From contig NC_135565.1 of the NCBI RefSeq assembly GCF_964340395.1, forward strand, positions 18,397,209-18,449,708: a DNA stretch of 52,500 nucleotides, read 5' to 3'. The notes under the pieces are model-generated. The model was not told the DNA's origin. It was given only the letters and a program-made list of their open reading frames with translations, and did not search any database. Position numbers and translations under genes: made by a program. Of the stretch, positions 34,151 to 45,809 are shown one piece after another. Origin of the DNA: Glandiceps talaboti. Taxonomy: Eukaryota > Hemichordata > Enteropneusta > Spengelidae. The first letter of the stretch is position 1. Every line of letters begins with the position of its first letter.

Positions 34151-34432
34151 TTAGTGGTCTCCATTCTGTGATCCTTCTGGGGTTTGGACATGAACTAAAT
34201 CATGCTGTTCCATTAACACCTGGGTTGACATTATTGATCCATCACTACCAACTTCTAATGGTAGCTGAAGTCCTGTTGTTGGATCAACAGATGTTCCATT
34301 CTGTAAAAAAAAAGATAAACACCAGAAAAATATGAAGTTCATAATATAAATTTTATTTTTATTTGAAACCTACTAATAATAGTGAGATGATGAATGATGG
34401 AACCAAAAGTGCAGCTAATGGATTACATGTGC

Positions 34433-34474
<42 letters not shown>

Positions 34475-37400
34475 TAATCAAGAATTAGCATCTAATAAAA
34501 GCAAATCAGTTAATTAATAAAGCATTCATATCTAATAAAACAGTCTAGTCACTCTCTCAGATTACAGTTTATACCAAACATATTGATAACAGAAGAGTTT
34601 TCAATTTTGTCCAAAAGAAACAAACTAGGTTACTATAGAATAGCTCCAGAGGCAGGATGTTTCACACGGTGCTGTACACATGTATGCATGTCCCCCCCAC
34701 CCACCCACCCACCCACCCACCCACCCACATCAACTTTCTTATTTGGTATACTGGGTATACTATCTAACATTTATCTGATCACATGTGTTGACCATGTGAT
34801 GACAGCAAATATTTCTGCTTCATGCACTCAACAAATTATCCAAGATGTTCTTACACTGTGGCACATCACAGTTAATGTGTTAAGTTTTATGGACATGCAA
34901 ATCTGTCACCTAATGCCCACTAATACACCATCATTTTATGGTGGTACATGTATGTCAGTTGCTGGGTAATAATATATCAATTTCTTGAATGTTTACTACT
35001 TTATAACTATCCCTGTTTATACATTTTGTACCTCAGATCAGTTGTGTTTAACATAAGACAAATTTATTACCTGTGAAGTACCACTTCCATCAAGATCATC
35101 CTCCCCCATTCTTGAACCTGAATGGAATCTTCCACCATCACCACGGATACGATTCATAGCATGCCGATGTCTGGACTCATGCAGATATTTCTGTTGATAT
35201 ATACAAATCAAGCAGTGCTTAAAAATAAACACATTTTCTGAAGAGGATACAGCATGTATGGTAGTTGTATAGTCTCTTTACAGGACAGTTACCTGTAGGC
35301 CCTTATTCAAAGTAAATGCATAAATGACAGCAAATATTAAGATAATAAGAATGAATTAACAATGAATGACCAACATATATTGAGAAAAGTTGGAACTGTA
35401 TCATAACGACTATAAAATAGTTTAGTTCATAGACTTTGGATTCACAATTACTTCTCAAAATTTTGTCTACGTAAAAGGAACTAACGTACCACCATGCAGA
35501 CATCAAAATACTGGCACCTGCAACTCTGTATCTAGTTGTAATTTATTCAAATGGTTTATTTCATTTAGACAAAATGTAGCACAAAATTGCAATCTTGCTC
35601 TTCAAGTAGCAATTTCTGAATCTGCGTGGTTGTATCAAACAGAGCCAGTGGACATTAATTTGAAATGGGCAGTACATTATCCAGACTAACTACATCTAGT
35701 CTTATTCTCACTCTCACTTTAAATTTATCCTTAGTATCTTATGAAGGAGATAACAGTTCTTCATAAGATGATGTTTATTTTGCACCATCCATTTGAGCAC
35801 TACCTAATCATAATCACATAACTTACTTTATATGATTATTGAGGCTATCCTTTTCTGATTATAATAATATAGAACTGAAATTCATGATATCATAACTTTG
35901 TTTTGGAAATATTTCACTCACTTAAACATGTACACACACACACACACAGACAGACAGACACAGACAGACACATACATACACAGACACATACAGACAGACA
36001 CAGAGACACACACACAGAGTACATAGCACATATTACCTTTCTCTCCTTTGGAATTTTCCCTTCAGCTTCAAGTTTAGCTCTTGCTTGGCGTCTTTTTAAA
36101 ATTCTATGATACTGTTTGGCATTTACATATAATGGCTCTTCTTCCAACAATTCTGCACCGGGAAGGGGTATTCTCTGCATTGTTGGCACTCCCCCTGATC
36201 CAGGCACCATCTTGCAATAGAGAGTAAAAGCAGTTCAGGCTGTAGTTCTACTGCACAGGTATAAAAACTGTTTCTTTGAAGACCTTAGTTGCTTTGTCAA
36301 ATACCTCATAGTGCTTATAAAGTTCTACAGAATGCTAGCATGAAAATGTGGGTATATTAAATAACAATAAAAAAACTCAAAAATAGAACTACACTGCATG
36401 TACTGAAGGGAGAATGAATGCAGGTGCATTTATATTATTGAATTAAAAACAGCACAAAAAATAAAACATTTAGTAGGATTAGTATTACACCCTCAAGCAC
36501 AAATCAGGTAGCACATGTACATATACAAAGCCCAGAGAAATGACACACTTACTGCATTTCAATCTGAAGTTATTTCTATGGGCTGAATGCTTGTACACCA
36601 ATTTTGTTGTCAGTTGGAGGGGCTGAGGGGTGTTTGCAGATGTGTTGTAGTATGTTTGTTTGTTTGTTGGTTGGTGTATTGTTGTTAACTACACTACAAA
36701 CTAATACTTACCATAACCATTGATCCCGATGAACTACCTGCCACTGGTACTGTCATAACTGTTGACGGAGTAGCTGGTGTTGCTGCCTGTGTACTTTGAA
36801 CTTGGAGTATATTAGCTGAAAATAATCAGACAAAAAAAATTCTTAAAAAAAAGCTTCATTTTTTGGGTTATATTTAGTATTCATTTACAGTGTATTGCAA
36901 ATTGTGATATATACATAGAATGAAAACTTGTTATTGTGGTCAGACCACTATAATCATTTGCTACATTTGTTGTGTCATAATGGACTATATAAGATACAGT
37001 ATGTCGTTCTGCCCTCACCAGCCTTCTCTATCCAAAGGTGTTGAGCGATGTGTGAGCATACAGGCTATGATAATGCCTACGAATGTTAAACTACTTACTT
37101 GTCATCATTGTACACCACAGTCTTTTTACAGCACCATCCAAAACGCACTGTCTCGGATGAAATATCAGCTCTGATTTGTGAGAATGCTAGACTGTCGACA
37201 GTCGCTCACGCCTTTTTTCCTACATCTTATCTAAACTCCAATCCGGCGCAACACTACTATAATCGCAGAGTAAAATCGCATACTGATATTGAGGACCAAA
37301 GGCCCGAGCTCGATATCAGTATGCAATTATAGTAGTATTGCACCGGATCGGAGCGCGGCAATGACTTAAGTTTAGATAAAACTAGGGGAAAAAGGCGCAA

Positions 37401-39347
37401 GCGACTGTCGACAGTCTATGAGAATGCTTACCTGTAAGACCTATGATCTATGGTACTGAATACACTGGATTGATTTATCTTATACTTATTATACTTACAT
37501 GCTGCTGTTTGTTGTATCTGATTTTGTTGTACAACAGCTGTTTGTTGTGTGTTAGTTTCTGCTGCTGTCTGTACCGGTTGATATAGAATTGTCTGTCCAT
37601 CCTGCATCACTAGTTGTTGCAACTGTGCAGTCTGTCCTGTCTGCTGTGCTGGTTGCTGTATAATTATCTGCTGTGGCTGGTTTTGTTGTCCTTGGATTTG
37701 TTGAACTTGTTGACCAGGTTGAACTTGGATTTGTTGTGGTTGTACAACTTGAAACTGAAAAGAAACAGATGGTCATCCATCAACTTGGCACAAACTAAGT
37801 TTATACAATTTTACTTGAGTGAAAATACATGTTTTGAATCGAATATGTGATTCCACTTTCATCTTGATTCCAAATTTAGGTTCACAATCATGACCAGAAT
37901 CCCAGGCCTTGAAGTGAACTCCATCGTCTATGGACCTGACATGTATGATAGGCTCTCACTTCTGACATTGTTGGTACTACTACTGAGATGTACGATAGTT
38001 TGACCTATGACCTTTTACACTCGCCTGTTGTACTTGGGTTCTTGTATTGTAGTTTGACCTATGACCTATGACCTTTGACACTCACCTGTTGTACTTGGTT
38101 TCCTGATACTGGTATTTGTATTGTAGTTTGACCTGGCTGTACTGACTGTAACTGTTGTTGTGGTACTTGAACCATGATTTGCTGCCCATTAGCTGTCTGG
38201 ATAATTTGGCCTCCTGACCCAACCTGAATCACCTAAAAATACATTGATATAAATATGGCAGGGATAAATGATGACATTGACAGGGTATATCTGCTACTAT
38301 GCCATCTAGTGTTCGAAATATGAGTCAAAACTTTCGAAATGTACATTACTTTCCCCAATTTTTCTTCGATATTACTGGTACTGGTATAATTATGTTATTC
38401 AGAAGGTTTTTCTTCATTCAGCTGGAAAATACCTGAGGGTTGTCACTAATCGTCTACCAACTCGTAGTGACAAGACCCCTTAGGTCACTCATATTTTCCT
38501 TGGCTGAAGGAAGCAAAATATTGGAGAATAATATATATTAACTACAAAGAATCCTATATTAACAGGTATTGCCATTTTCAGTGGTACAAGCTGACTTTAT
38601 AGACTGTTCTTACTCAACTGAAAGTAATTACATAACTTCAATCAAATTATTCTAGTCAGGGATCGAAATTAACAGTAGTCCCATACCCACAGACTACGAA
38701 TTCTTGTCATGGGGCTACCATAATTTTCAGCTGGTAGCCCACTCTGGCTACCACTCATTATGTGATGAAGGTGGAAGATTTATGGACATGAAAGTATTTT
38801 AATAACACATGAATTTCCAATAGAGGAAATCTGTTTTCAGTTCATGAATATGGGACTACAGGTCACAATTCTTGGGCTACCACTTTCTGAAATTGGTAGC
38901 CACCTCGACTACCGAAGAAAAAAAGTTAATTTCGAGCCTTGTTAGTTGTAGTTAATGTTAATGCATAACTTCTAGGACATTACAATGTCTTATGGCATTG
39001 TTAGAACTATTCATTCCATAGCACAGGGATTTCCTTCACATTGTTTTGATATGTACAAAACATTATGTCATCAGATTGTTCAGACTGCACTGATTTGAAT
39101 TCAGCTACCTGCTAGAGATGCTTCAGGAAATAGAATACTGTATCTTTCGGACACGCAGCAAAAATTACCCTACAACATATTAATTCAGCTTATGCCCCTT
39201 AAATGTAAATCTTACCTGTGGTAATAACTGGCCTTGTCCTGCCTGACTAACTTGTGTGGTTTGTTGTGTAGCATTTGTGGGCTGTTGTATAGTTTGTATG
39301 GCTATTTGATCAGTATTGATCGTCTGTGCCACGGAAGTGTTCTCCAT
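34151..39347 (-). CDS. NFYA: Nuclear transcription factor Y subunit alpha
   Basis: Seven coding exons on the minus strand: 39,347-39,216, 38,232-38,086, 37,754-37,499, 36,815-36,712, 36,210-36,037, 35,190-35,071 and 34,300-34,151; all GT-AG, 360 residues (human 347). Residues 1-212 are a Gln/Thr-rich activation region, as in vertebrates. The conserved core lies at about 225-292: [10 protein letters not shown]-type lead-in, [16 protein letters not shown] with [13 protein letters not shown] (the helix binding NF-YB/NF-YC), then [11 protein letters not shown] and RGDGGRF (CCAAT recognition), split by an intron after [15 protein letters not shown] has Ile where human has Lys, at a position that varies in the family. 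The ATG (A-rich, A at -3, G at +4) is 22 bases after a CAG acceptor, so an upstream non-coding exon is expected. The gene is convergent with FOXM1 and divergent with SERGEF. Confidence 0.97.
34434..34480. repeat. (AATC)n microsatellite
   Basis: Eleven or so AATC units, about 135 bp downstream of the 3'-most NFYA exon on the + axis (in the last NFYA intron). Confidence 0.95.
34691..34729. repeat. (CCCA)n tract
   Basis: C-rich run followed by nine CCCA units, in the last NFYA intron. Confidence 0.9.
35736..35769. repeat. 11-bp perfect stem, 12-base loop
   Basis: ATCTTATGAAG (35,736-35,746) and CTTCATAAGAT (35,759-35,769) in an NFYA intron. No larger structure or known RNA family is recognised. 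Confidence 0.6.
35930..36020. repeat. (CA)n/(CAGA)n compound microsatellite
   Basis: Starts about 17 bp past the NFYA exon 5 donor (exon 5 ends at 36,037 on the minus strand). It is read in frame with the exon until a downstream stop if the intron is retained. Confidence 0.95.
37188..37418. mobile_element. Mutator-like foldback MITE, perfect 9-bp TSD
   Basis: The element begins TAGACTGTCGACAGTCGC and ends GCGACTGTCGACAGTCTA, with arms of more than 100 bp that include CTACTATAAT and GCATACTGATAT and their complements. It is flanked by an exact 9-bp repeat, TGAGAATGC (37,179-37,187 and 37,419-37,427). Long TIRs with a 9-bp duplication are typical of Mutator-like elements. It lies in NFYA intron 3. 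Confidence 0.9.
37985..38070 (-). repeat. Partial duplication of NFYA exon 2 end with GC donor
   Basis: On the minus strand, downstream of exon 2, the exon end and its donor are repeated in diverged form. GGTCAAACTACAATACAAG is followed by CAAGTACAACAG and GCGAGT, where the real exon ends CAAGTACAACAG then GTGAGT. A repeated TGACCTATGACCT phrase lies between them. Confidence 0.7.
38307..38530 (+). mobile_element. Dispersed element, family B, partial copy
   Basis: Matches 43,890-44,095: ATGAGTCAAAAC, ATTACTTTCCCCAATTTTTC, GATATTACTGGTACTGGTAT, GGTCACTCATATTTTCC. The left third is missing. It lies in NFYA intron 1. Confidence 0.7.
38657..38942. mobile_element. hAT-like MITE with CAGGGATCGAAATTAAC end
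   Basis: The left end is CAGGGATCGAAATTAAC; the right end is GTTAATTTCGAGCCTTG, its reverse complement with two mismatches. The interior repeats GGTAGCC and ACTACC phrases. The target duplication is not clear. It lies in NFYA intron 1. Confidence 0.75.
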
Positions 39348-39369
39348 TTTTTTTTACCTTGTTCTCAAC
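39348..39369 (-). other. NFYA: NFYA 5' UTR part of the first coding exon
   Basis: A minus-strand GTTTCAG acceptor ends at 39,370. The next 22 bases lead straight into the start codon, so a separate upstream leader exon must exist. Confidence 0.6.
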
Positions 39370-39595
39370 CTGAAACAGTAATAACAATGTTAAGAGCTTG
39401 CATTTCCAAACCACAATATGTCCAATAAAGATAAGTTCTTCTACTTCACCATTCCATGGTTTCTATGGAAACATAAATTTTATGCTTCAAACAAGACTTA
39501 TTCAAGTCAATGTGATTACTCATGACCAAACAGTCTTTTTGCAATAAAAACAGGTTTTGGTCAAGATAACATTTTATACAAATGTAAATAAAGGC

Positions 39596-39770
39596 CAGTG
39601 TGCCCTCTAAGCCAATTTGATGTGCCACTGACTCATGTAATTTCTAGTGACGTATCAAAAATTGGTATTCCCCTATCTCATACTATGTCGTGGTGACTCA
39701 CAAGAAATGCCAGTTTTTATCATTTTTGACTCGCAACAACAAAATTTGGCTATCATTAGAGGGCACACTG
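39596..39770 (+). mobile_element. hAT-like MITE, family A, best preserved
   Basis: 175 bp; ends CAGTGTGCCCTCTAA and TTAGAGGGCACACTG are exact complements. The flanking ATAAAGGC and ATACAGGC match at seven of eight bases, an 8-bp target duplication as in hAT elements. It lies in the NFYA leader intron. Confidence 0.9.
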
Positions 39771-41201
39771 ATACAGGCCAACTTCAGATTAGGATTATAA
39801 ACTCTAGGTTTTTAAGATAAAATTAATGCAATGATGACCTGAGATTGACACATGTCCCTTTAATAAGTATTTGGTGACCATCTATTCAAACTATTATCTA
39901 CATCACTGACACAGTGATAAATATTAACACTTCCTTGCCATATGCTAAAACCAATGTTTTCGAACTGTTTTTGGTCTTCAATTTGGTCAGTAAGCAAGGA
40001 ATTTACTCTCTCTAATTTTGAATAAACAGACACCTTTTCTGTCCTTTATAACCACTTCATTCCAACATAGACATTAGATTCTCTCCAATGTCTTGGACTC
40101 TGTCTAATATGTATGATTAAAAAAACACTTTACAATCATGTTAATTACTAGTCCTGGTTACAGACAGTACATGTTAAGACTCGATCCTGACAATGTCCCA
40201 TTTATACAAGAAAAAAAAGAAAAATTGTTTACTTGAGAGAACAGAAGGATTGGGAAACATGCAATGTCAGAATCAGGAAGGAAATGGGGCAATGTCGGAA
40301 TCAAGTCCTAACTTACCTGTCTGCAGGCAGGACTACCAACCTATAAAGTGGGCTTACAAATGTATTGTTAAAGCTCTAGATATTATCTATACTGCATGAA
40401 AATAAATACAAAACAAACATAAAAAATTGGATAAAAATGTTATTATTTCATATGTCACATATGTATGGATAATTTCCAGAGTACCTAGTATTGGTCTTAC
40501 AGTGAATTCAAATTTACACATAGTGACACTTCTAGTCTTCTACGAGGTTAGGATTGTCAGGTTGATCAAATTTGTGGTCATGAATATGCAATGTCGCAAG
40601 TTTATACATTGTGCAATCAATAACAATTAAACTTTAAAAGGTAAATATTTTCCCCTCTAATGCAAGCGATCATAACAACGTAGATTTTAAAAAAAAATGT
40701 GTTGTTAGTCAAGCAACTAAAAGCAACAAATTTTGTGAATCGGTATTTAGCATGGCATGGACAATGTACTAAACCGTAAACGAAGCCCTACAATATGCAA
40801 CACACATCAGTGAACCAGTCCACATACGATGTACATGATATGAATCAGACGCTGTCAAGAGATACATACATACAAATCTTTCTCAAAATCTACACTTCTT
40901 AACTTTTGTCTACACGTTTAGACCTATAATGGTCATAACTCGATATAAAACGTACTGGGATCTGAACAATTTAGTGAATGGACACGGAAACTACCGAAAC
41001 GAGAATTGATCGACAAAAGACGCTGTGTTAGCGTCATGGCAGACAAAGCCAAGATAGGGGCTCTCCGCCGAGAATCGTGTATGACATTTTCCAATGAAAT
41101 TCCCACAACCAGGTCATTTTCACTCCTCCCAGACACGAATCTCCCGCTCGACAGCTGAGTGGACAATATTTCGACCAAGAGAAGGAAAATTAGTGACTTA
41201 C

Positions 41202-41335
41202 AGGTAAAAGAAGATGATCTGATTGGCTGTAAATGTAAGGATACAGTGCCAACGAATAGGAAAACGACAACCCTCGCTGTCCTATACCAGGCAGAGGAAG
41301 CTTTCCAATGAGAGTGTGCAGAACGCGTCACATGT
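41202..41335 (-). other. NFYA: Candidate non-coding first exon of NFYA
   Basis: A minus-strand GTAAGT donor at 41,201-41,196 follows a GC-richer stretch that has a long but unrecognisable open frame. It would splice to the acceptor at 39,370. The 5' limit is a guess. Confidence 0.35.
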
Positions 41336-41430
41336 TAATCACGTGATCGAGTATTTGTCATTATAATCTACTTAACATAATATTTACATACATGATTAGG
41401 TAGGATTGTGGGTATTCGCTGCAATGGAGT
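41218..41430. promoter_or_regulatory. Divergent NFYA/SERGEF promoter interval
   Basis: Between the candidate NFYA leader exon and the SERGEF start codon. CCAAT boxes lie at 41,222-41,226 (ATTGG) and 41,305-41,309, with another at 41,091-41,095. A palindromic E-box TCACGTGA (USF/MITF type) is at 41,339-41,346. NF-Y sites in an NFYA promoter would allow autoregulation; this is inference. Confidence 0.4.
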
Positions 41431-44400
41431 ATGTTGTCGTGGGTAAGTTGGGGTCATTGCATCGCCATTACTCACTTACTGTCCGAGTGTCTCTGTGGAG
41501 AAGCACATTAAATTGAACTTGCCATGTAGAAAGTGGAATGACCAGAATATGCATTAAATAGGGGGATATATAACATACCGTCCCTACTCTACGCGAGTTA
41601 GGTATCGTCACATGTCAAATTTTTGCAAGCGACATATTATGTGTATCACTATATGCATTTCATAATAAATCTCAGACCATGCCTCCACCAGTGGGCCAAT
41701 ACTCCATGGTAATGACATGGTCCGCGTTCCAGTGCGAGTGGCTCTACATCTGACATAGCTGGAGTTATCTATTAAGCTTGAATCACTACTATAGGTGTCT
41801 ATCTATCGTAGTACTTTAGTATACCATGGATGTATTAGGGGAAAAGGTGTGCTAGACTCATGGCATGACGTTACGAATACACAAATATTATAATAAAAAA
41901 AAGTTAAAAAGTTAAAATGAGAAACGTCTAATCATTGTCCATGATTTGATTAATATTAGTTATGGATTTGGCTGAGAGGGTCTTTGCTAAAAAGAAAAAA
42001 AAAATTTAATCCCTGTTTTTCTAGATTTTGTCAGATATTACGACATTATATGTATTTGGATTGAGAGATTTCACAGATGTATCATATATGATTTACTCAG
42101 AGACGGATCATGCAGCTTTTTTTTATCATTGTTGAAAAAAATTGCCACTTTTCATAAATGTTTCTATATGCCCACACCCCACCCCCCACCCACTGCCATC
42201 ACAACTCAAATGTTTATTACTCATTGTTTAAATCACAATTTACAGTCGTTATGTAAAAATACAAATTTTCACAAAATGTGACCACATATGATAAATAAAA
42301 GTTTTTCATATTTCTGTACCCAATGTTAGCACTGGGTATCAGTAGTTAAAGATGCCAGAGTTTGGTCCTTTGACATATAAATATTTTTATGTAATGAAAA
42401 AAAAAGTATAACAAAAGTTATATTTAATAAATTGTATTCCTAGTTAGTTTACTATTGTTTGCATGTTTTGTAGTTTAAGTCTATCCTTGACAATAGATTA
42501 CAACTGCTGACATCAGACCATTGACAAATGGAAACTGTTACAAACAAGGACAGTAAACATCTGAATTGGATTAACACTTAGCACAGCATGTTAGGAATTC
42601 AGAGACTTTTACATTTCAACAGTTGATAAGAACAGCTGTATGGCCTCTTTGTAATGTAATACAAGTCTCTGCTCTTTCAACCTGCTGTGCCAAGTGTTAT
42701 TAAACCAATTCATTTGTGTGTAACAGGTTCTGTTAATCCACAGTCTTATGTTGGCATAAAACATAATGTTGAGTCAAATAAAATCCACTATAACGTATAA
42801 GGAGTGCCTTATGTGCATGTGTATGTTTCACATGTTTCTATTTTATAGCTAGGTGCCACCAATTACTAGGCCTGCTATAGAATGGCATCATATGATATGA
42901 CATGTACATTTTCTTCTAATGTGTACATTTTATATTTCTGTACGTTTGGCAGGGTGCCAACAGTTATGGACAGCTAGGATTGGGTTATGTGATAGATAAA
43001 CATACACCTACCAAGTTGTCATGTATACCACCAGAAATAATTAAATCTGTGGATGGAGGGGGAGGTCATACAGTCATTGTTACAGGTAAGGAGTATTCAT
43101 GCTGACATTCTTTATATATTTATTGTTTGTTTGTTTGTTTGTTTGTTTGAGTCAGGCTCCAGGCCCATATAAATTATAAAATAAACTCAAGTATGCATAT
43201 ACAAAATCGTCACAAAAGAACGCTACAAATGGATCAGAGGATAGAAAAGTCAATCTTTGCATTGCCTTCATTGTAGTCTAGAACTATATGTGCAAGCTTG
43301 TATTGTAAGATCTCTCTATTCATTGTATATTCAAATGGTTTTCTCGCACGACATTCCGCCTTATCACCGACATTCTGCCTTACCACCGACATTCCGCCTT
43401 ACCACTGACATTCCACCTTACCACCAACATTCCACCTTACTACCGACATTCCACCTTACCACCGACTTCTGCCTTACCACCGACATTCCGCCTTACTACC
43501 GACAGCAGTAAAATGCTATTGGAGCTTTTAATAGAAATGTGATGATGTTATTGTGTTCTCACATGACTTAACTGTAAGACTGGAGGTTTATTACAAAAGA
43601 CATTGTCAAGTTTTCAACTCTCCAGTTAGTTATGACAAAATTATATAAACACATTTACGCATAAGTTCACCAAACTATGGAAATGTTTGCACAACTATCA
43701 AGCTAATATTACAACACCTAGATGATTACATGTAGTTTAAAAGTATTCTAAAACAGTTAACCAACTCTAGAAATTGACATGTTCACAAGAACCAAGTTGA
43801 ACAAAAAAATATGGAATATATACTCTGGTTGTTCTACGTCACGACAATGTGCGTCTATTTCACGACAACACATCTATGTCACAGGTTATGCTGTGTTCAA
43901 TATGAGTCAAAACATTCAAAATGGCCATTACTTTCCCCAATTTTTCTTTTGATATTACTAACGCTGGTATAATTATGTTATTCTCCAATATTTTTCTTCA
44001 TTCAGGAGTCACTAGAATCACTAGACGAGTAGTGACAAAGGCCCCATAGGTCACTCATATTTTCCTTGGCTGAACGAAGAAAAATATTGGGGAATAACAT
44101 CTAATTGTTCAGTCAACAGAATATTTTATACTTTGAAATGTCATTGTGTAATTTTTATGGATTTTCCAGAGTCTGGTCGGGTGTATAGTTGTGGATGGAA
44201 CACCAAAGGTCAGTTAGGATTTGGACACACAGATAATGTACCAGTATTAACACATGTAAGTCATTTACCACCAGTGAACACTGTCAGCTGTGGATGGGAT
44301 TTTACCCTTGCTGTTACAGGTAAGATAAATGTATCATAGGATAACATGTAATAATTTGACAGAACCCTGTTACATGTGAGTGCACAAATAGCATACTCAG

Positions 44401-45777
44401 GGTACCGTATTTGCATGAGTGCTTGCAGTATTCTCTGTGACGCTAGCCCAAAATGAAACAACGCAATCATGAATGCAAATACTAATGAATACGCACACTG
44501 CACTGACACTCATGTCATGGGTTTCTATTATTATTACATATGTTTATCCAAATCAGTAAAAATCACGGTATGAATTTCATACAATTTTGTGTAAATGGAA
44601 CAATTGTGCACTTGGAATTTACATATAATTTGCATATGATTTGCATATAATTTACATGTATGCAATTATGTTTATTGTATTGTACTGCAGTGTAAACACC
44701 ACTAGTATGCAATAAGACCAGTTCAAGTATACAAATGTATACAATATTATGATTATTAATCATAAGAGTACTATGTTTGATTTATTCTGCCACTCAAAAG
44801 TTCACTGTGTTATGGAAGATCACAAAGTGTCGCACAAACTCAATAAATGAACATCATTCATTAATTAATTAAGGTCAAAACACCCTCCCCTCCCCCTGAA
44901 CAAATGTTCACAAGTGCGACATCAAACATTAGTATATGATGTAAACTATGATGAAAACTGTAGCGGTAACACCACTATGATTGATGTAATGTAACACATT
45001 ATAAATACTACCAGAAATCAAACATAATATCTCACATTAGAAGTACTTTTTTGTATCAACTTATCAACATCTCAGTAGTAAAATACAAAAGCTGTTCTCA
45101 TTGTAGAACTGAAAGTTTTCTGTCTAAATTGGTGAGAAGTGTGAAAATGAAGTTCAGCAATCACACTGACGCCAGACCCTTCCTCCCTAAATGAACAAAG
45201 TTTTCTTATTGAGCTTGTGTGACATTGTACGATCTCTTCAACAATTGTTATTTTGCATACAATCCATGTTTGTATTGAATCAAGTACAATGCACACATAG
45301 TCTTTAAGATATCAGCTACCGAAGTCTGATAGGGCTGAACAACAAGAGGTATCTTACAATCTTAAGTGTATCAGTACATTAAATTTAAAGTTAACAATTT
45401 GATAAATAAGCCCTCATTTTGGCTAAAAATGCACAATCATACAATAATTATACATAGTATAAACACTAACAAATCTGACTCAACAGTGGAGGACAGCTAG
45501 GTTGTTTTGAGTGTGCTAGGACTATTGGACTGGTAATTTAGATCAGATTAGATTAGATTAGATTAAATTAGATTGGGTTCAGATTTGTAACATCATATGC
45601 ATGATAATATCCTTTGTATCCTAGCAACCAATGAGGTATATGCTTGGGGATCCAATGTGTATGGTCAACTTGGGATACCAGAAATACAGAAATATACATC
45701 AATACCACAGAGAATACAGGTAAAAATATTCTGGTCTATGCTGCACTCATCCCCGAGATCCCCCCCCCCCCCCCCCC

Positions 45778-45809
<32 letters not shown>

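Noticed and set aside
40933-41331. 132-codon minus-strand frame upstream of NFYA
   Set aside because: No recognisable domain; it overlaps the likely NFYA leader exon and promoter.
41424-41442. M-E-Y-V-V-V start for SERGEF
   Set aside because: Joining this frame to exon 2 destroys the W-G-A-N-S-Y-G blade; the frame from 41,431 preserves it.
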